Assembly (NCBI RefSeq): GCF_018308945.1
Contig: NZ_CP070501.1
Location: 2,480,001 to 2,544,000 of the forward strand
Reading direction: 5' to 3'
DNA: 64,000 nucleotides
Origin: Agrococcus sp. Marseille-Q4369
GTDB lineage: Bacteria; Actinomycetota; Actinomycetes; Actinomycetales; Microbacteriaceae
Below, in pieces: positions 1 to 9,300 of the stretch. The translations under genes and the position numbers were made by a program. The first letter of the stretch is position 1. The number at the start of each line of letters is the position of its first letter. The notes below the pieces were generated by a model. That model saw only the letters and a program-made list of their open reading frames with translations, was not told the DNA's origin and searched no databases.

Positions 1-1004
1 ACGCCACGATGCTCGTGCACCGGGGTCGGGATGCCGAGGTCGCCGGGGCCGCGCCCGTCACGCCCGAGGGCGCCTCGGACGAGCTGCGCGTCTTCGGCGC
101 GCTCATCGCCCGCACGCTCGCTGAGGACCCGCAGCGCTGGAGGCGCATCGCGGGGCAGCTGCAGGGCGTGACCGAGGAGACCACGACCGGCGTGCACCGC
201 CTCGAGCAGCTCTTCGTCGAGGGCCGGCTCCTCTTCCCGGCGATCAACGTGAACGACTCGGTGACGAAGTCGAAGTTCGACAACCGGTACGGCATCCGGC
301 ACTCGCTGCCCGACGGCCTCAACCGCGCGACCGACGTGCTCATCGGCGGCAAGACCGCGTTCGTGGTCGGGTACGGCGACGTCGGCAAGGGCGCCGCCGA
401 GGCGCTGCGGGGTCAGGGGGCGCGCGTCATCGTGAGCGAGATCGACCCGATCTGCGCGCTGCAGGCGGCGATGGACGGCTTCCGCGTCGCGCGCGTTGAG
501 GACGCGCTCTCCGAGGCCGACATCTGGGTCACGACGACCGGCAACGAGCACGTCATCACGCTCGAGCACCTGCAGGGCATGAAGCACCTCGCGATCGTCG
601 CGAACGTCGGGCACTTCGACAACGAGATCGACATCGCCTCACTCGAGCGCTCCGGTGCCGAGCGCATCGAGATCAAGCCGCAGGTGCACGAGTGGCGCAT
701 GCCGTCGGGCCGCTCGATCCTCGTGCTCTCCGAGGGGCGCCTCATGAACCTCGGCAACGCGACCGGCCACCCGTCGTTCGTGATGTCGAACTCGTTCTCG
801 AACCAGGTGCTCGCGCAGATCGAGCTCGCGACGAAGTCGTACGAGCTCGGCGTGCACCGGCTGCCGAAGGTGCTCGACGAGGAGGTCGCGAGGCTCCACC
901 TCGAGGCGCTCGGCGCGAAGCTCACGACCCTCCGCCCCGAGCAGGCCGCCTACATCGGCGTCCCGGTCGAGGGGCCGTTCAAGCCCGAGCACTACCGCTA
1001 CTGA
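1..1004 (+). CDS. ahcY: Adenosylhomocysteinase, 3' part (cut by window start)
   Basis: Hydrolyses S-adenosylhomocysteine to adenosine and homocysteine, which relieves product inhibition of methyltransferases; a cytosolic NAD-dependent enzyme. The reading frame is already open at base 3, so the ATG at 9 is internal and the N-terminal part lies outside the window. The visible 331+ residues show the substrate-site segment [16 protein letters not shown], the Rossmann NAD loop GYGDVGKG, the segment [11 protein letters not shown] and the family ending KPEHYRY. A strong hairpin follows directly. The next gene is convergent, so this gene ends its transcription unit. Identification is secure; only the start is unknown. 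Confidence 0.97.
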   Translation, partial: ATMLVHRGRDAEVAGAAPVTPEGASDELRVFGALIARTLAEDPQRWRRIAGQLQGVTEETTTGVHRLEQLFVEGRLLFPAINVNDSVTKSKFDNRYGIRHSLPDGLNRATDVLIGGKTAFVVGYGDVGKGAAEALRGQGARVIVSEIDPICALQAAMDGFRVARVEDALSEADIWVTTTGNEHVITLEHLQGMKHLAIVANVGHFDNEIDIASLERSGAERIEIKPQVHEWRMPSGRSILVLSEGRLMNLGNATGHPSFVMSNSFSNQVLAQIELATKSYELGVHRLPKVLDEEVARLHLEALGAKLTTLRPEQAAYIGVPVEGPFKPEHYRY

Positions 1005-1035
1005 GCCTCCGCGCTTCGCCGAGGCGGCCGTCGAA

Positions 1036-1084
1036 CTTCCCCGAACCGGGGGCTTCCCGCGCGGGAGGCCCCGGTTCGCGGAAG
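1036..1084. terminator. Bidirectional hairpin between convergent ahcY and marR genes
   Basis: A long inverted repeat. The outer arm CTTCCCCGAACCGGGG pairs with CCCCGGTTCGCGGAAG with one mismatch, and an inner stem CTTCCCGCGCGGGAG sits in the loop. It occupies the gap between two converging genes, as expected for a shared terminator. No U-tract follows, which is common in high-GC actinobacteria. Confidence 0.8.
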
Positions 1085-1092
1085 CTCGCCGT

Positions 1093-1584
1093 TCAGACCA
1101 TCGCGTCGCTGAGCACCCGCAGCAGCTCGGCGAGCCGCGCCTGGTCGTCGGCGGGGATCCCGCGCAGCAGGCGGCGCTCGGCGTCGAGCAGGGCGTCGAG
1201 GGCGACGTCGACCCGGTCGATGCCCTCCTCGGTGAGCGTCACGAGCCGCACGCGCCGGTCGCTCGCGCTCTCGACGCGCTCGACGAGACCGGATGCGACC
1301 AGGTTGTCGATGCGGTTCGTCATCGTGCCGCTCGTCACCATCGTCTGCGCGATGAGGTCCTTGGGGCTCAGCGGGCCGTCGGCGCGGCGGAGCGCCGCGA
1401 GCACGTCCCACTCCCACGGCTCGAGGCCCGCGAGCTGGAACGCCTCTGCGCGGATGCGCGCGAGCTGGCGGGAGATGCGCGTCATGCGGCTCAGCACGTC
1501 GAGCGGGGTGACGTCAGCGTCGGGCCGCACGCGCATCCACTGCTCGATGATGCGATCGACGTCATCGCCGCGGAGCTCGGTCAT
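1093..1584 (-). CDS. MarR-family transcriptional regulator
   Basis: A 163-residue winged-helix repressor or activator of the MarR type. An N-terminal dimerisation helix precedes the winged helix (about residues 45-115). The recognition-helix segment MVTSGTMTNRIDNLVASGLVER and the wing segment SDRRVRLVTLT are typical, and a C-terminal helix closes the dimer interface. ATG start at 1584. The upstream neighbour on the same strand is a PH-domain-like membrane protein that starts 600 bp away, so a direct target is not obvious. Ligand unknown. Confidence 0.9.
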   Translation of the reverse strand: MTELRGDDVDRIIEQWMRVRPDADVTPLDVLSRMTRISRQLARIRAEAFQLAGLEPWEWDVLAALRRADGPLSPKDLIAQTMVTSGTMTNRIDNLVASGLVERVESASDRRVRLVTLTEEGIDRVDVALDALLDAERRLLRGIPADDQARLAELLRVLSDAMV

Positions 1585-1605
1585 GGCGTCAGTCTCGCAC
1601 GCCGC

Positions 1606-2208
1606 TCACCACGGGTAGGGCGGCGCGGCGAGCACCGTGACCATCACTGCGATCGCGATGAGCACGGCGAGCACGAGCGTCGCGCCAGGGCGCCGAGCGT
1701 GGAGCGGCAGCTCCGCAGGGAGCTCACCGCTGCGCCGGAGGATCGACAGCGGAGCGAAGGGCACGCCGAGCGCCGCACGGAAGGCGTCGACGTCGGCGGA
1801 GGCGAGCCCCTCGGTGCTCGCGCTCGCGAGCACGCGGTTGTGGCGGTCGACGAGCCACCAGCGCTCGTGCGCGCGAGTGATGGGGACGCCGCGCGACGAG
1901 GCGCCGCCCGCGTGCTGCACGGCGACGCCGGCGATGTCGGCGATCGGGACAGCGCGCGACGCGCGAGTGCCGAAGCGGAACGCCGCGTCGAGACCGGACG
2001 GATCGAGCGCCCACGCCGAACGCGCCACGCGGTGCTCGACGAGGACGAAGGCGGCGATCGCGACGAGGCCGAGCAGCGTCCAGCCGATGCTGTAGAGCGC
2101 GAGGAGCGTGAACACCGCGATGCCGAGGAAGGTGAGCGCGCGTCCCCCGACGGATGCGTAGCGGCGGCCGACGCGCGCCTCGGCGCGCAGGCGAGGGGCG
2201 TGGGTCAC
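1606..2208 (-). CDS. Predicted membrane protein with PH-like (YdbT/YokE-type) domain
   Basis: About 200 residues. Two adjacent hydrophobic segments near the N-terminus (about residues 22-60) are followed by a soluble stretch resembling bacterial PH domains (segments GLDAAFRFGTRASRAVPIAD and WWLVDRHNRVLASAS), and a last membrane segment (LVLAVLIAIAVMVTVLA) ends the protein. I place the start at the GTG at 2208 because the sequence VTHAPRLRAEARVG begins sensible protein there; no strong ribosome site is visible and the frame stays open upstream. Function unknown. It ends 21 bp before the start of the marR gene, so both may be in one transcript. Confidence 0.6.
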   Translation of the reverse strand: MTHAPRLRAEARVGRRYASVGGRALTFLGIAVFTLLALYSIGWTLLGLVAIAAFVLVEHRVARSAWALDPSGLDAAFRFGTRASRAVPIADIAGVAVQHAGGASSRGVPITRAHERWWLVDRHNRVLASASTEGLASADVDAFRAALGVPFAPLSILRRSGELPAELPLHARRPGATLVLAVLIAIAVMVTVLAAPPYPW

Positions 2209-2321
2209 TGGACCACGGTGCCATGAGTGGGGGTGGGCTGCGCTCTCGCTCGCGGCGACGCGGGGCGGCGGTTCGCCGTGCGCTCCGCCCTCGCTCGCTG
2301 ACGCTCGCGACTGGTGGCGTC

Positions 2322-2346
2322 GCAGACGACCCACCGGGTCGTCTGC
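2322..2346 (-). terminator. Hairpin directly 3' of tRNA-Gln
   Basis: Perfect inverted repeat GCAGACGACCC / GGGTCGTCTGC with a 3-base loop, touching the 3' end of the tRNA gene. It is the likely terminator of the tRNA transcript. Confidence 0.75.
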
Positions 2347-2416
2347 TCCGCCACCAGGATTCGAACCTGGACAAACGGCTCCAAAGGCCGCTGTGCTGCC
2401 GTTACACCATGGCGGA
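2346..2416 (-). tRNA. tRNA-Gln (anticodon TTG)
   Basis: Cloverleaf on the minus strand. The 7-bp acceptor stem TCCGCCA/TGGCGGA pairs perfectly, the anticodon loop is CTTTGGA with anticodon TTG, and the T-arm contains GGTTCGAATCC. Length 70 plus a discriminator G. CCA is not encoded. It lies divergently from glmU. Confidence 0.95.
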
Positions 2417-2485
2417 AGGCAGGATCCAGGGTACTGGCGGCCGGTAGCCTGAGCGGACGACCACCGCCAACGATGGGAGACCGCT

Positions 2486-3916
2486 GTGCCGTCGATCGCC
2501 GTCATCGTGCTCGCCGCAGGCGCCGGCACGCGCATGAAGAGCCGCACGCCGAAGCCGCTGCACCCGCTCGCGGGCAAGCCGCTGATCGCCCACGTGCTGA
2601 GCGCTGCGGGCGAGCTGCACCCCGACCGCATCGTCGCCGTCGTGCGCCACGAGCGCGACCGGATGGCGGAGGCGGTGCTCGAGTTCGCGCCGCACGTCGT
2701 CATCGCCGACCAGGACGAGGTGCCCGGCACGGGCCGTGCCGTCGAGCAGGGCCTCGACGCGCTCGCCGACTTCGACGGGCACGTCGTCGTGCTCTCGGGC
2801 GATGTGCCGCTCATCGACGCCGACACGCTCCGCGCCCTCATCGAGCGGCACGAGCGCGAGGGCAACCAGCTGACCCTGCTCTCGGCCCACTTGCGCGACC
2901 CGAGCGGACTCGGCCGCATCGTCCGCGACGAGGCGGGCGCCTTCGTCCGCATCGTCGAGCAGAAGGACGCGAGCGACGCCGAGCGCGCCATCGACGAGGT
3001 GAACGGCGGCATCTACGTCTTCGACGCGACCGCGCTCCGCCAGGCGCTCCGCACGATCGACCGCGCGAACGCGCAGGGCGAGATGTACCTCACCGACGCG
3101 GCCGTGCGCATCCAGGCGACCGGTGGCCGCATCCAGGCGGTGCCAGCGCCGGACGAGTGGGCGATCTGGGGCATCAACGACCGCGTGCAGCTCGCCGCCG
3201 CCGCGCACGTGCTCAACGACCGCATCATCCGCCGCTGGCAGCGGGGCGGCGTCACGATCGTCGACCCCGCCTCGACCTGGATCGACGTCGACGTCACGCT
3301 CGCCGAGGACGTCACGATCCTCCCCGGCACGCAGCTGCACGGCGCGACCGCGATCGCCGCGGGCGCGACGATCGGCCCCGACACGACGCTCGTCGACACC
3401 GAGGTGGGGGAGGACGCGGTCGTGAAGCGCACGGACGCGACCCTCTCGGTCATCGGCGCGCGCGCATCCATCGGCCCGTGGGCCTACCTCCGCCCGAACT
3501 CGGTCGTCGGCGAGGACGGCAAGATCGGCACCTTCGTCGAGACGAAGAACACGCAGCTCGGCGCGGGCAGCAAGGTGCCGCACCTCTCGTACATCGGCGA
3601 CGCGACGATCGGCGAGGGCTCGAACATCGGCGCGGGCACGATCACCGCGAACTACGACGGGGTCGAGAAGCACCGCACGACGGTCGGTTCGCACGTGCGC
3701 ACGGGGAGCGACAACGTCTTCGTCGCCCCGGTGACGATCGGTGACGGCGCCTACACTGGAGCAGGCACGATCGTCCGCAAGGATGTCGAGCCGGGCGCGC
3801 TGGCGATCTCGGTCGCACCGCAGCGCACCATGTCGGGCTGGGTCGAGTCGAACAGGCCGGGCACGAAGGCAGCCGACGCGGCAGCAGCGGCGGGCACGCA
3901 AGCACCGAACGCCTAG
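2486..3916 (+). CDS. glmU: Bifunctional UDP-N-acetylglucosamine pyrophosphorylase / glucosamine-1-P acetyltransferase
   Basis: Makes UDP-GlcNAc for peptidoglycan and mycothiol synthesis in two steps: acetylation of glucosamine-1-P, then uridylation. It has 476 residues. The N-terminal nucleotidyltransferase signature LAAGAGTRMKS is at about residues 9-19. The C-terminal left-handed beta-helix acetyltransferase is visible as hexapeptide repeats with the segments RPNSVVGEDGKIGTFVETKN and GAGTITANYDGVEKHRT. GTG start at 2486, preceded by GGGAGA about 7 bases upstream. prs follows 11 bp downstream, giving a glmU-prs pair that is standard in actinobacteria. Confidence 0.98.
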   Translation: MPSIAVIVLAAGAGTRMKSRTPKPLHPLAGKPLIAHVLSAAGELHPDRIVAVVRHERDRMAEAVLEFAPHVVIADQDEVPGTGRAVEQGLDALADFDGHVVVLSGDVPLIDADTLRALIERHEREGNQLTLLSAHLRDPSGLGRIVRDEAGAFVRIVEQKDASDAERAIDEVNGGIYVFDATALRQALRTIDRANAQGEMYLTDAAVRIQATGGRIQAVPAPDEWAIWGINDRVQLAAAAHVLNDRIIRRWQRGGVTIVDPASTWIDVDVTLAEDVTILPGTQLHGATAIAAGATIGPDTTLVDTEVGEDAVVKRTDATLSVIGARASIGPWAYLRPNSVVGEDGKIGTFVETKNTQLGAGSKVPHLSYIGDATIGEGSNIGAGTITANYDGVEKHRTTVGSHVRTGSDNVFVAPVTIGDGAYTGAGTIVRKDVEPGALAISVAPQRTMSGWVESNRPGTKAADAAAAAGTQAPNA

Positions 3917-3927
3917 GAGGCACCCGA

Positions 3928-4905
3928 GTGGGATCGATCGTCGCGAAGAACCGCAAGCACCTCGTGCTCGCGACCGGCAGGTCGCACCCCGAGCTCGCGC
4001 GGGCGGTGGCTGCGGAGATCGGCACCGACCTCATGGAGGTCGACAGCCGCACCTTCGCGAACGGCGAGATCTACGCCCGCTACACGGGCTCGGTGCGCGG
4101 CTCCGACGCGTTCATCCTGCAGTCGTACGGCCGCCCCGTGAACGAGTGGCTCATGGAGCAGCTCATCATGGTGGATGCGCTCAAGCGCGCGAGCGCGAAG
4201 CGCATCACCGTGGTCATGCCGTACTACCCCTACTCGCGTCAGGACAAGAAGGGCCGAGGCCGCGAGCCCATCTCGGCGCGCCTCATCGCCGACCTCTTCA
4301 AGACCGCCGGCGCCGACCGCATCATGTCGATCGACATCCACGCCTCGCAGATCCAGGGCTTCTTCGACGGGCCCTTCGACCACCTGTTCGCGATGCCCGT
4401 GCTGCTCAAGCACTTCCAGGACACGATGCCGGCCGACAACCTCACGGTCGTCTCGCCCGACATGGGCCGCGTGCGCGTCGCCGACGTGTGGAGCGACAAG
4501 CTCGGCGCGCCGCTCGCGATCATCCACAAGCGCCGCGACCCGCTCGTGCCCAACCAGGTCTCGGTGCACGAGATCGTCGGCACGGTCGAGGGCCGCACGT
4601 GCCTGCTCGTCGACGACATGATCGACACTGGCCGCACGATCGTGAAGGCGGCGGAGGCCCTCAAGGCCAACGGGGCGACGAACGTCGTCGTCGCGGCGAC
4701 GCACGCGATCTTCTCGGAGCCGGCCCCGCACATCCTGAACTCCGACTTCATCGACGAGGTCGTCGTCACCGACACGCTGCCGCTGCGCGACGACCAGCGC
4801 TTCGACAAGCTCCGCGTGCTGTCGATCGCGCCGCTGCTCGCGCGCGCGATCACCGAGGTCTTCGAGGACGGCTCGGTGACGAGCCTGTTCGACGGCGCCG
4901 CCTGA
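3928..4905 (+). CDS. prs: Ribose-phosphate pyrophosphokinase
   Basis: Makes PRPP from ribose 5-phosphate and ATP for nucleotide, histidine and tryptophan synthesis. It has 325 residues. Recognisable parts are the regulatory/ATP segment DSRTFANGEIYARY, the loop MPYYPYSRQDKKGRGREPIS and the PRPP-binding motif VDDMIDTGRTI near residue 230. GTG start at 3928. The ribosome site AGGAGGC overlaps the glmU stop, so the two genes are probably translated from one message. Confidence 0.98.
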   Translation: MGSIVAKNRKHLVLATGRSHPELARAVAAEIGTDLMEVDSRTFANGEIYARYTGSVRGSDAFILQSYGRPVNEWLMEQLIMVDALKRASAKRITVVMPYYPYSRQDKKGRGREPISARLIADLFKTAGADRIMSIDIHASQIQGFFDGPFDHLFAMPVLLKHFQDTMPADNLTVVSPDMGRVRVADVWSDKLGAPLAIIHKRRDPLVPNQVSVHEIVGTVEGRTCLLVDDMIDTGRTIVKAAEALKANGATNVVVAATHAIFSEPAPHILNSDFIDEVVVTDTLPLRDDQRFDKLRVLSIAPLLARAITEVFEDGSVTSLFDGAA

Positions 4906-4971
4906 CGGTCGGGCCACGGGCTGAGGGGCCGCTCAGGCAGCCTCGGTAGAGTCCTGACCACGGAGGTCCTG

Positions 4972-5409
4972 ATGGCGACATGGCTCGGTCCCGCGCTCAA
5001 GTTCATCGGCGGGAACGCGGTGCGATACGGCCCGCTCGCGCTCGCGTGGCTGCAGCAGAACCCCGACGTCGCCGACCGCATCCAGGAGCAGGTCAGCAAG
5101 CTCCGACGATCGGATGCTCAGAGCCCCGAGGCGATGCGGAAGACGCTCGAGTCGATGCGCGAGCAGGTCGAGTACTTGCGCGACAGCGCCGACGACGGTC
5201 CCGAGCGCGTCCGCGCCAAGACGTGGGCCGCGTCGCTCACCCGGCTCGAGCACGCGGTGAAGATGCTGAGCGCGGGCGCCTCGAAGGCCGACCTCAAGCG
5301 GCTGCGCGCGAGCATCGACCAGCTTCGCGGCGAGATCCTCGACGCCTTCCTCGCCGAGCAGATCGAGGACGCCGGCGGGCCCGCACCGCTCGAGCGCGGG
5401 CACGGCTGA
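4972..5409 (+). CDS. Conserved hypothetical coiled-coil protein
   Basis: A 145-residue, mostly helical protein. A short hydrophobic N-terminus (about residues 3-26, WLGPALKFIGGNAVRYGPLA) is followed by charged heptad-like stretches (residues 30-75 and 85-135) that look like coiled coil. ATG start at 4972, preceded by GGAGGTCCTG. A TAGAGT -10-like box lies about 25 bases upstream. No enzymatic motif seen; function unknown. It stands alone between prs and rlmC. Confidence 0.7.
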   Translation: MATWLGPALKFIGGNAVRYGPLALAWLQQNPDVADRIQEQVSKLRRSDAQSPEAMRKTLESMREQVEYLRDSADDGPERVRAKTWAASLTRLEHAVKMLSAGASKADLKRLRASIDQLRGEILDAFLAEQIEDAGGPAPLERGHG

Positions 5410-5456
5410 CCGCCGGAGCGCCGTCGGCGACGGAGCCCGCGGCGTAGGCTGGCGGG

Positions 5457-6584
5457 ATGCAGCTGGGCAAGTCGATCGCGCTCGACTGCGCCTACTTCGA
5501 CACCGACCGGTGCCACTCCTGCACGCTGCTGCCGACGCCCTACGAGCGGCAGCTCGCCGAGAAGCAGGCGGCGGTCGCGGCGTCGCTCCCGGAGACGGCA
5601 TGGGATGCGCCGCACGCCAGCGCCGTCGGCGGGTTCCGGAACAAGGCCAAGATGGCGGTCGCCGGCACCGTCGAGGAACCCACGATCGGCATCCTCGCGA
5701 CCGACGGCTCGGGCATCGACCTGCAGGCGTGCCCGCTGCACGAGGAGCCGATCGTCGCGGCGATGCCCGTGCTCGAGCGGCTCGTGCGCGAGGCTCGGCT
5801 CACGCCCTACGACGTGCCGAGCCGGCGCGGCGAGCTCAAGCTGCTCATCGTCACCGCTTCGCCCGACGGCGAGCTGGCCGTGCGGCTCGTCCTGCGATCG
5901 ACGGAGTCGCTCCCGCGCCTCCGCAAGCACCTCGACGTGCTCGACGCGCTGCCGATCGCATCGCTCTCGGTCAACCTGCAGCCCGAGCACAAGGCGGTGC
6001 TCGAGGGCGAGGAGGAGCTGCTGCTCGCGGGCGAGGGCGTGCTGCCGATGCGCGTGAACGGCATCGGGCTCCGGCTGCGGCCGCGCAGCTTCTTCCAGAC
6101 GAACACCGCCGTCGCGGCTGCGCTCTATCGCGAGGCGACCGCCTGGATCGACGAGGCGGATCCCGCGAGCCTGCTCGACCTGTACTGCGGCGTGGGCGGC
6201 TTCGCGCTCCACGCCGCCCGCCCCGGCCGCCGGGTCTCGGGTGTCGAGGTGACGGCCGAGGCGATCGACGCGGCGCGCGAGAGCGCCGCCGAGCTCGGGG
6301 CGGATGCGTCGTTCACGGTCGGCGACGCGACCGCGGTCGACCTCGAGGGCGCCCGGGCGCCCGAGCTCATCGTGGTGAACCCGCCGCGCAGGGGCATCGG
6401 GCATCTCGCCGCGCGACTGGACGCATCCGCCGTCGACCGCGTGCTCTACTCGAGCTGCAACCCGGCTTCGCTCGCGCGCGACCTCGCGGCGATGCCCGGC
6501 TTCCGCCCCGTGCGCGGGCGCGTCTTCGACATGTTCCCGCACACGGGGCACGCCGAGGTGCTCGTCGAGCTCGCGCGCCGCTGA
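5457..6584 (+). CDS. rlmC: 23S rRNA (uracil-C5)-methyltransferase, RlmC/RumB type
   Basis: A SAM-dependent C5-methyltransferase for a uridine in 23S rRNA, 375 residues. The N-terminal iron-sulphur cluster cysteines are in CAYFDTDRCHSCTLL, with the fourth in QACPLHEE. The SAM loop is LLDLYCGVGGFALHAA and the base-binding motif IVVNPPRRGIG. The catalytic cysteine is in YSSCNPASLARDL. The N-terminus starts directly at the iron-sulphur segment with no TRAM domain, which favours RlmC over RlmD/TrmA-like proteins. The exact target base is inferred from the family. Confidence 0.9.
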   Translation: MQLGKSIALDCAYFDTDRCHSCTLLPTPYERQLAEKQAAVAASLPETAWDAPHASAVGGFRNKAKMAVAGTVEEPTIGILATDGSGIDLQACPLHEEPIVAAMPVLERLVREARLTPYDVPSRRGELKLLIVTASPDGELAVRLVLRSTESLPRLRKHLDVLDALPIASLSVNLQPEHKAVLEGEEELLLAGEGVLPMRVNGIGLRLRPRSFFQTNTAVAAALYREATAWIDEADPASLLDLYCGVGGFALHAARPGRRVSGVEVTAEAIDAARESAAELGADASFTVGDATAVDLEGARAPELIVVNPPRRGIGHLAARLDASAVDRVLYSSCNPASLARDLAAMPGFRPVRGRVFDMFPHTGHAEVLVELARR

Positions 6585-6605
6585 ACCGACTGCCGCCGGG
6601 CCCGC

Positions 6606-9110
6606 TCAGCCTCGCGCGTCGACGGCGAGCCGGGCGAGCTTGGCACGCACGCCCTCCTCGTACGGCGCCCCCGCCACGGCGTAGCGCGCTGCCGCCCGCT
6701 GCCAGTGCCGCTCGGCCTCGAGCGGCTCGCCCGCAGCGAGCGCGGCATCGCCCAGGTCCTCCTCGCAGCCAGCGACCGTCACGACGTCCCCGAGCGGCTC
6801 GCTCGAGCGCAGCGCCTCCGTCAGGACGCTCCGTGCGTCGTCGATGCGGCCGAGGCCGAGACGAGCGGCGCCGAGGGTGCGCAGCAGCTCGACCTCGACC
6901 TGGCGCATCCCGGCGGCCCTGGCGGCCTCGAGCCCGTCGGTCGCGAGCGCGGCCGCCTCGTCGAAGCGGCCGAGCGCGCACACGGCGGCCGCGAGGTTCG
7001 AGGTCGCGGCGAGCACGCCGGGCACGAAGCCGAGCGCGCGCATCGCCTCGAGCGCCCGCTGCGCCTCGGTCTCGGCCGCGGCGTCGTCGCCGAGGTCGTG
7101 GAGCAGCTTCGCGAGGTTCACACCGCCGCGCGCCGCACCGGCGACATCGCCGCACGCGGCGCTGATGGCGATCGACCGCTCGAGCGCGGCCCGCGCCTCG
7201 GCGAAGGCGCCGGTGCGCAGGTGGAGGAGCGCGGCGGTGTTGCGGAGCCGACCCTCGCGCCACATGTCGCCCGCGCGTGCGGCCGCGACCATCCCGGCCT
7301 CGAGCGCTCGCCGTCCCGCCTCGATCGCGCCCTGCTCGAGCAGGCACAGCGCGAGGGCGTTCGAGGCGAGCGCCGCCTCCTCGTGCCATGCCTGCGTCTC
7401 GCGGTCCAGCTGCGAGAGCACCTCGGTGGCCTCGGCGACCCGGCCCGCGGTCGTGAGGACGACCCCGAGGTCGACGAGGGCGCGCAGCTCGCCGGTGGGG
7501 TCGCCGCGCTCTCGGGCGACGCGCAGCGCCTCTCGGTGCAGGGCCTCCGCGTCGTCGGTGCGCCCGGCCCGCAGCAGCACGTCGTCGAGGGCCTCTGCGA
7601 TGTGGCCGATCGCCGCGGGCGCGCCCTGCGCCGGCGCGTCGAGCGCGGCGTGCAGCAGCAGGTCGGTGGAATCCGCGAGCCAGCGCTCGGCGCCATCGCG
7701 GTCGAGCTCGACGTGTGCGACCGCCGTGCGCGGTGATCGACCCGCCCCGAGTCGCGCTTCGCTGATCGTGCGATGGGCTGACCACGTGAGGTCGATGAGC
7801 CGCTGCCGCAAGCGCTCGGCCGCCGCGCGCCGCACGGAGGCGGGGTCGGCCTCCAGGCCGCGATCGGCGGCGTGCACGCGCACGAGCTCGTGCATCGTCA
7901 CGCGCCCGCGCTCGCTCCAGCCGACGAGCCCGTGGCGCTCAAGCTCGGCGAGCGCGACATCGACGTCGCTCGGCGGCAGCCCGGCGAGCGCCGCGACGCT
8001 GTCGCGATCGAGCAGCCCGACCGGGTGCGCGGCGATGGCGCGCAGCAGTCGGCGAGCCGCGTCGGGCAGCGACTCGTAGGTCAGGTCGAGCGAGCGCGCG
8101 ACCGCCGAGTCGAGCCGGAGCGCGGCGCGGCGGGCGCGGGCGAGCTCGAGGTGCTCGGCGACCGCCCAGTCGGGGCGGGAGGCGATGCGGGCCGCGGTGA
8201 TGCTCACCGCGAGGGGCTGGTGCTCGGTGAGCTGCAGCAGCGCGGTGATCGACGGCCGGTCCTCGTCGATCACCGCGGGGCCGGCGACCGCGTCGAGCAG
8301 CGCGAGCGACTCGGCGGGAGTGAACAGCGGCAGCTCGGTGACGCGGAAGCGCGTCGTCGAGGGGCGCGAGCGGCTCGTGACGATCGCTGCCGCGCCCGCG
8401 GGGTCGGGGAGGATGGCGTTGACCTGCTCCGCCGACTCGGCATCGTCGAGCAGCAGCAGCGTCGCCTGCGCGCGCAGGAGGGAGGGCAGCAGTCGACGAG
8501 CCGCCGCCGTCGGGAGCGAGCGGCTCGACTCGCCGAGCAGCCGCAGCGCGGCGCGCACGACGGCGTCGGGATCCGCGGGCGGTCCGGCGGGGCTGTGCCC
8601 GCGCAGATCCGCGACGATGACGCGAGCGATGCTCCCCGCCGCGAGCGCGTCGTGCGACGCGCGCAGCGCGAGCGTCGACTTGCCAGCGCCCGGCATCGCG
8701 TGGATCCAGTGGCTGGACGGCTGCTCCCGCAGCGTCGCGAGCTCGCGCGCGCGCCCGATGAACAGCGGCACGGGCGTCGCCGGCGCATCCGTCACCTGGA
8801 CGATGCCGGCGGACGCAGCCCGCAGCTGCATCGCGCCCATCGCGCTCGACCAAGCCTGGACCGTCGCGGGATCGCTCGCGAGCGCGCGCACGATCGCGAC
8901 GACGAGCTCGGTGTCGAACCGCTTGCGGCCCTCGCGGAAGCAGTCGTACACGGTCGCGCGCGACACGATCGCCGGACCCGCGCCGCGGCGGCCCCGGCGC
9001 AGCGTGCTGACGCGACGAGCGATCTCCGCGAACGAGGGGTCGCCGGCCTCCGCGCGGAGCGCGCGCAGACGATCGGGGACGTCGTCGACGCGCAGCGGCG
9101 GACTCGTCAT
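6606..9110 (-). CDS. HTH-NB-ARC-TPR regulatory protein (STAND family)
   Basis: An 834-residue multi-domain protein. Residues about 10-80 look like a helix-turn-helix module (SFAEIARRVSTL...ATVYDCFREG). A nucleotide-binding STAND/NB-ARC domain follows, with Walker A MPGAGKST at about 139-146 and Walker B TLLLLDDAE, then a winged-helix region. The C-terminal half (about residues 480-834) is made of TPR-like helical pairs (ALHREALRVARERGD, NALALCLLEQGAIEAG and so on). ATG start at 9110, preceded by GAGGAG 7 bases upstream. Such proteins switch between ADP and ATP states and usually control transcription or sense partner proteins. It is divergent from the exported coiled-coil protein gene at 9301 across 190 bp, so the two may be functionally linked. 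Target unknown. Confidence 0.8.
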   Translation of the reverse strand: MTSPPLRVDDVPDRLRALRAEAGDPSFAEIARRVSTLRRGRRGAGPAIVSRATVYDCFREGRKRFDTELVVAIVRALASDPATVQAWSSAMGAMQLRAASAGIVQVTDAPATPVPLFIGRARELATLREQPSSHWIHAMPGAGKSTLALRASHDALAAGSIARVIVADLRGHSPAGPPADPDAVVRAALRLLGESSRSLPTAAARRLLPSLLRAQATLLLLDDAESAEQVNAILPDPAGAAAIVTSRSRPSTTRFRVTELPLFTPAESLALLDAVAGPAVIDEDRPSITALLQLTEHQPLAVSITAARIASRPDWAVAEHLELARARRAALRLDSAVARSLDLTYESLPDAARRLLRAIAAHPVGLLDRDSVAALAGLPPSDVDVALAELERHGLVGWSERGRVTMHELVRVHAADRGLEADPASVRRAAAERLRQRLIDLTWSAHRTISEARLGAGRSPRTAVAHVELDRDGAERWLADSTDLLLHAALDAPAQGAPAAIGHIAEALDDVLLRAGRTDDAEALHREALRVARERGDPTGELRALVDLGVVLTTAGRVAEATEVLSQLDRETQAWHEEAALASNALALCLLEQGAIEAGRRALEAGMVAAARAGDMWREGRLRNTAALLHLRTGAFAEARAALERSIAISAACGDVAGAARGGVNLAKLLHDLGDDAAAETEAQRALEAMRALGFVPGVLAATSNLAAAVCALGRFDEAAALATDGLEAARAAGMRQVEVELLRTLGAARLGLGRIDDARSVLTEALRSSEPLGDVVTVAGCEEDLGDAALAAGEPLEAERHWQRAAARYAVAGAPYEEGVRAKLARLAVDARG

Positions 9111-9300
9111 GGCGCTCCTCGTCGGCGGGGTGTCGATGCGCTCGATTCTGCCCCAGGTCGCAGGCGCGGCTGGGCGCCCGGGCCGTCCCGCGTCCGGGGT
9201 TGTTGGGGATCCGAGCGGGCGCGCTCCCGTCGAGCCACTGTGGGACCGGACGGCGCGGCGCGTCGCGTCGACGCCGGGACTCGAGCACGGGAGGCCGCGG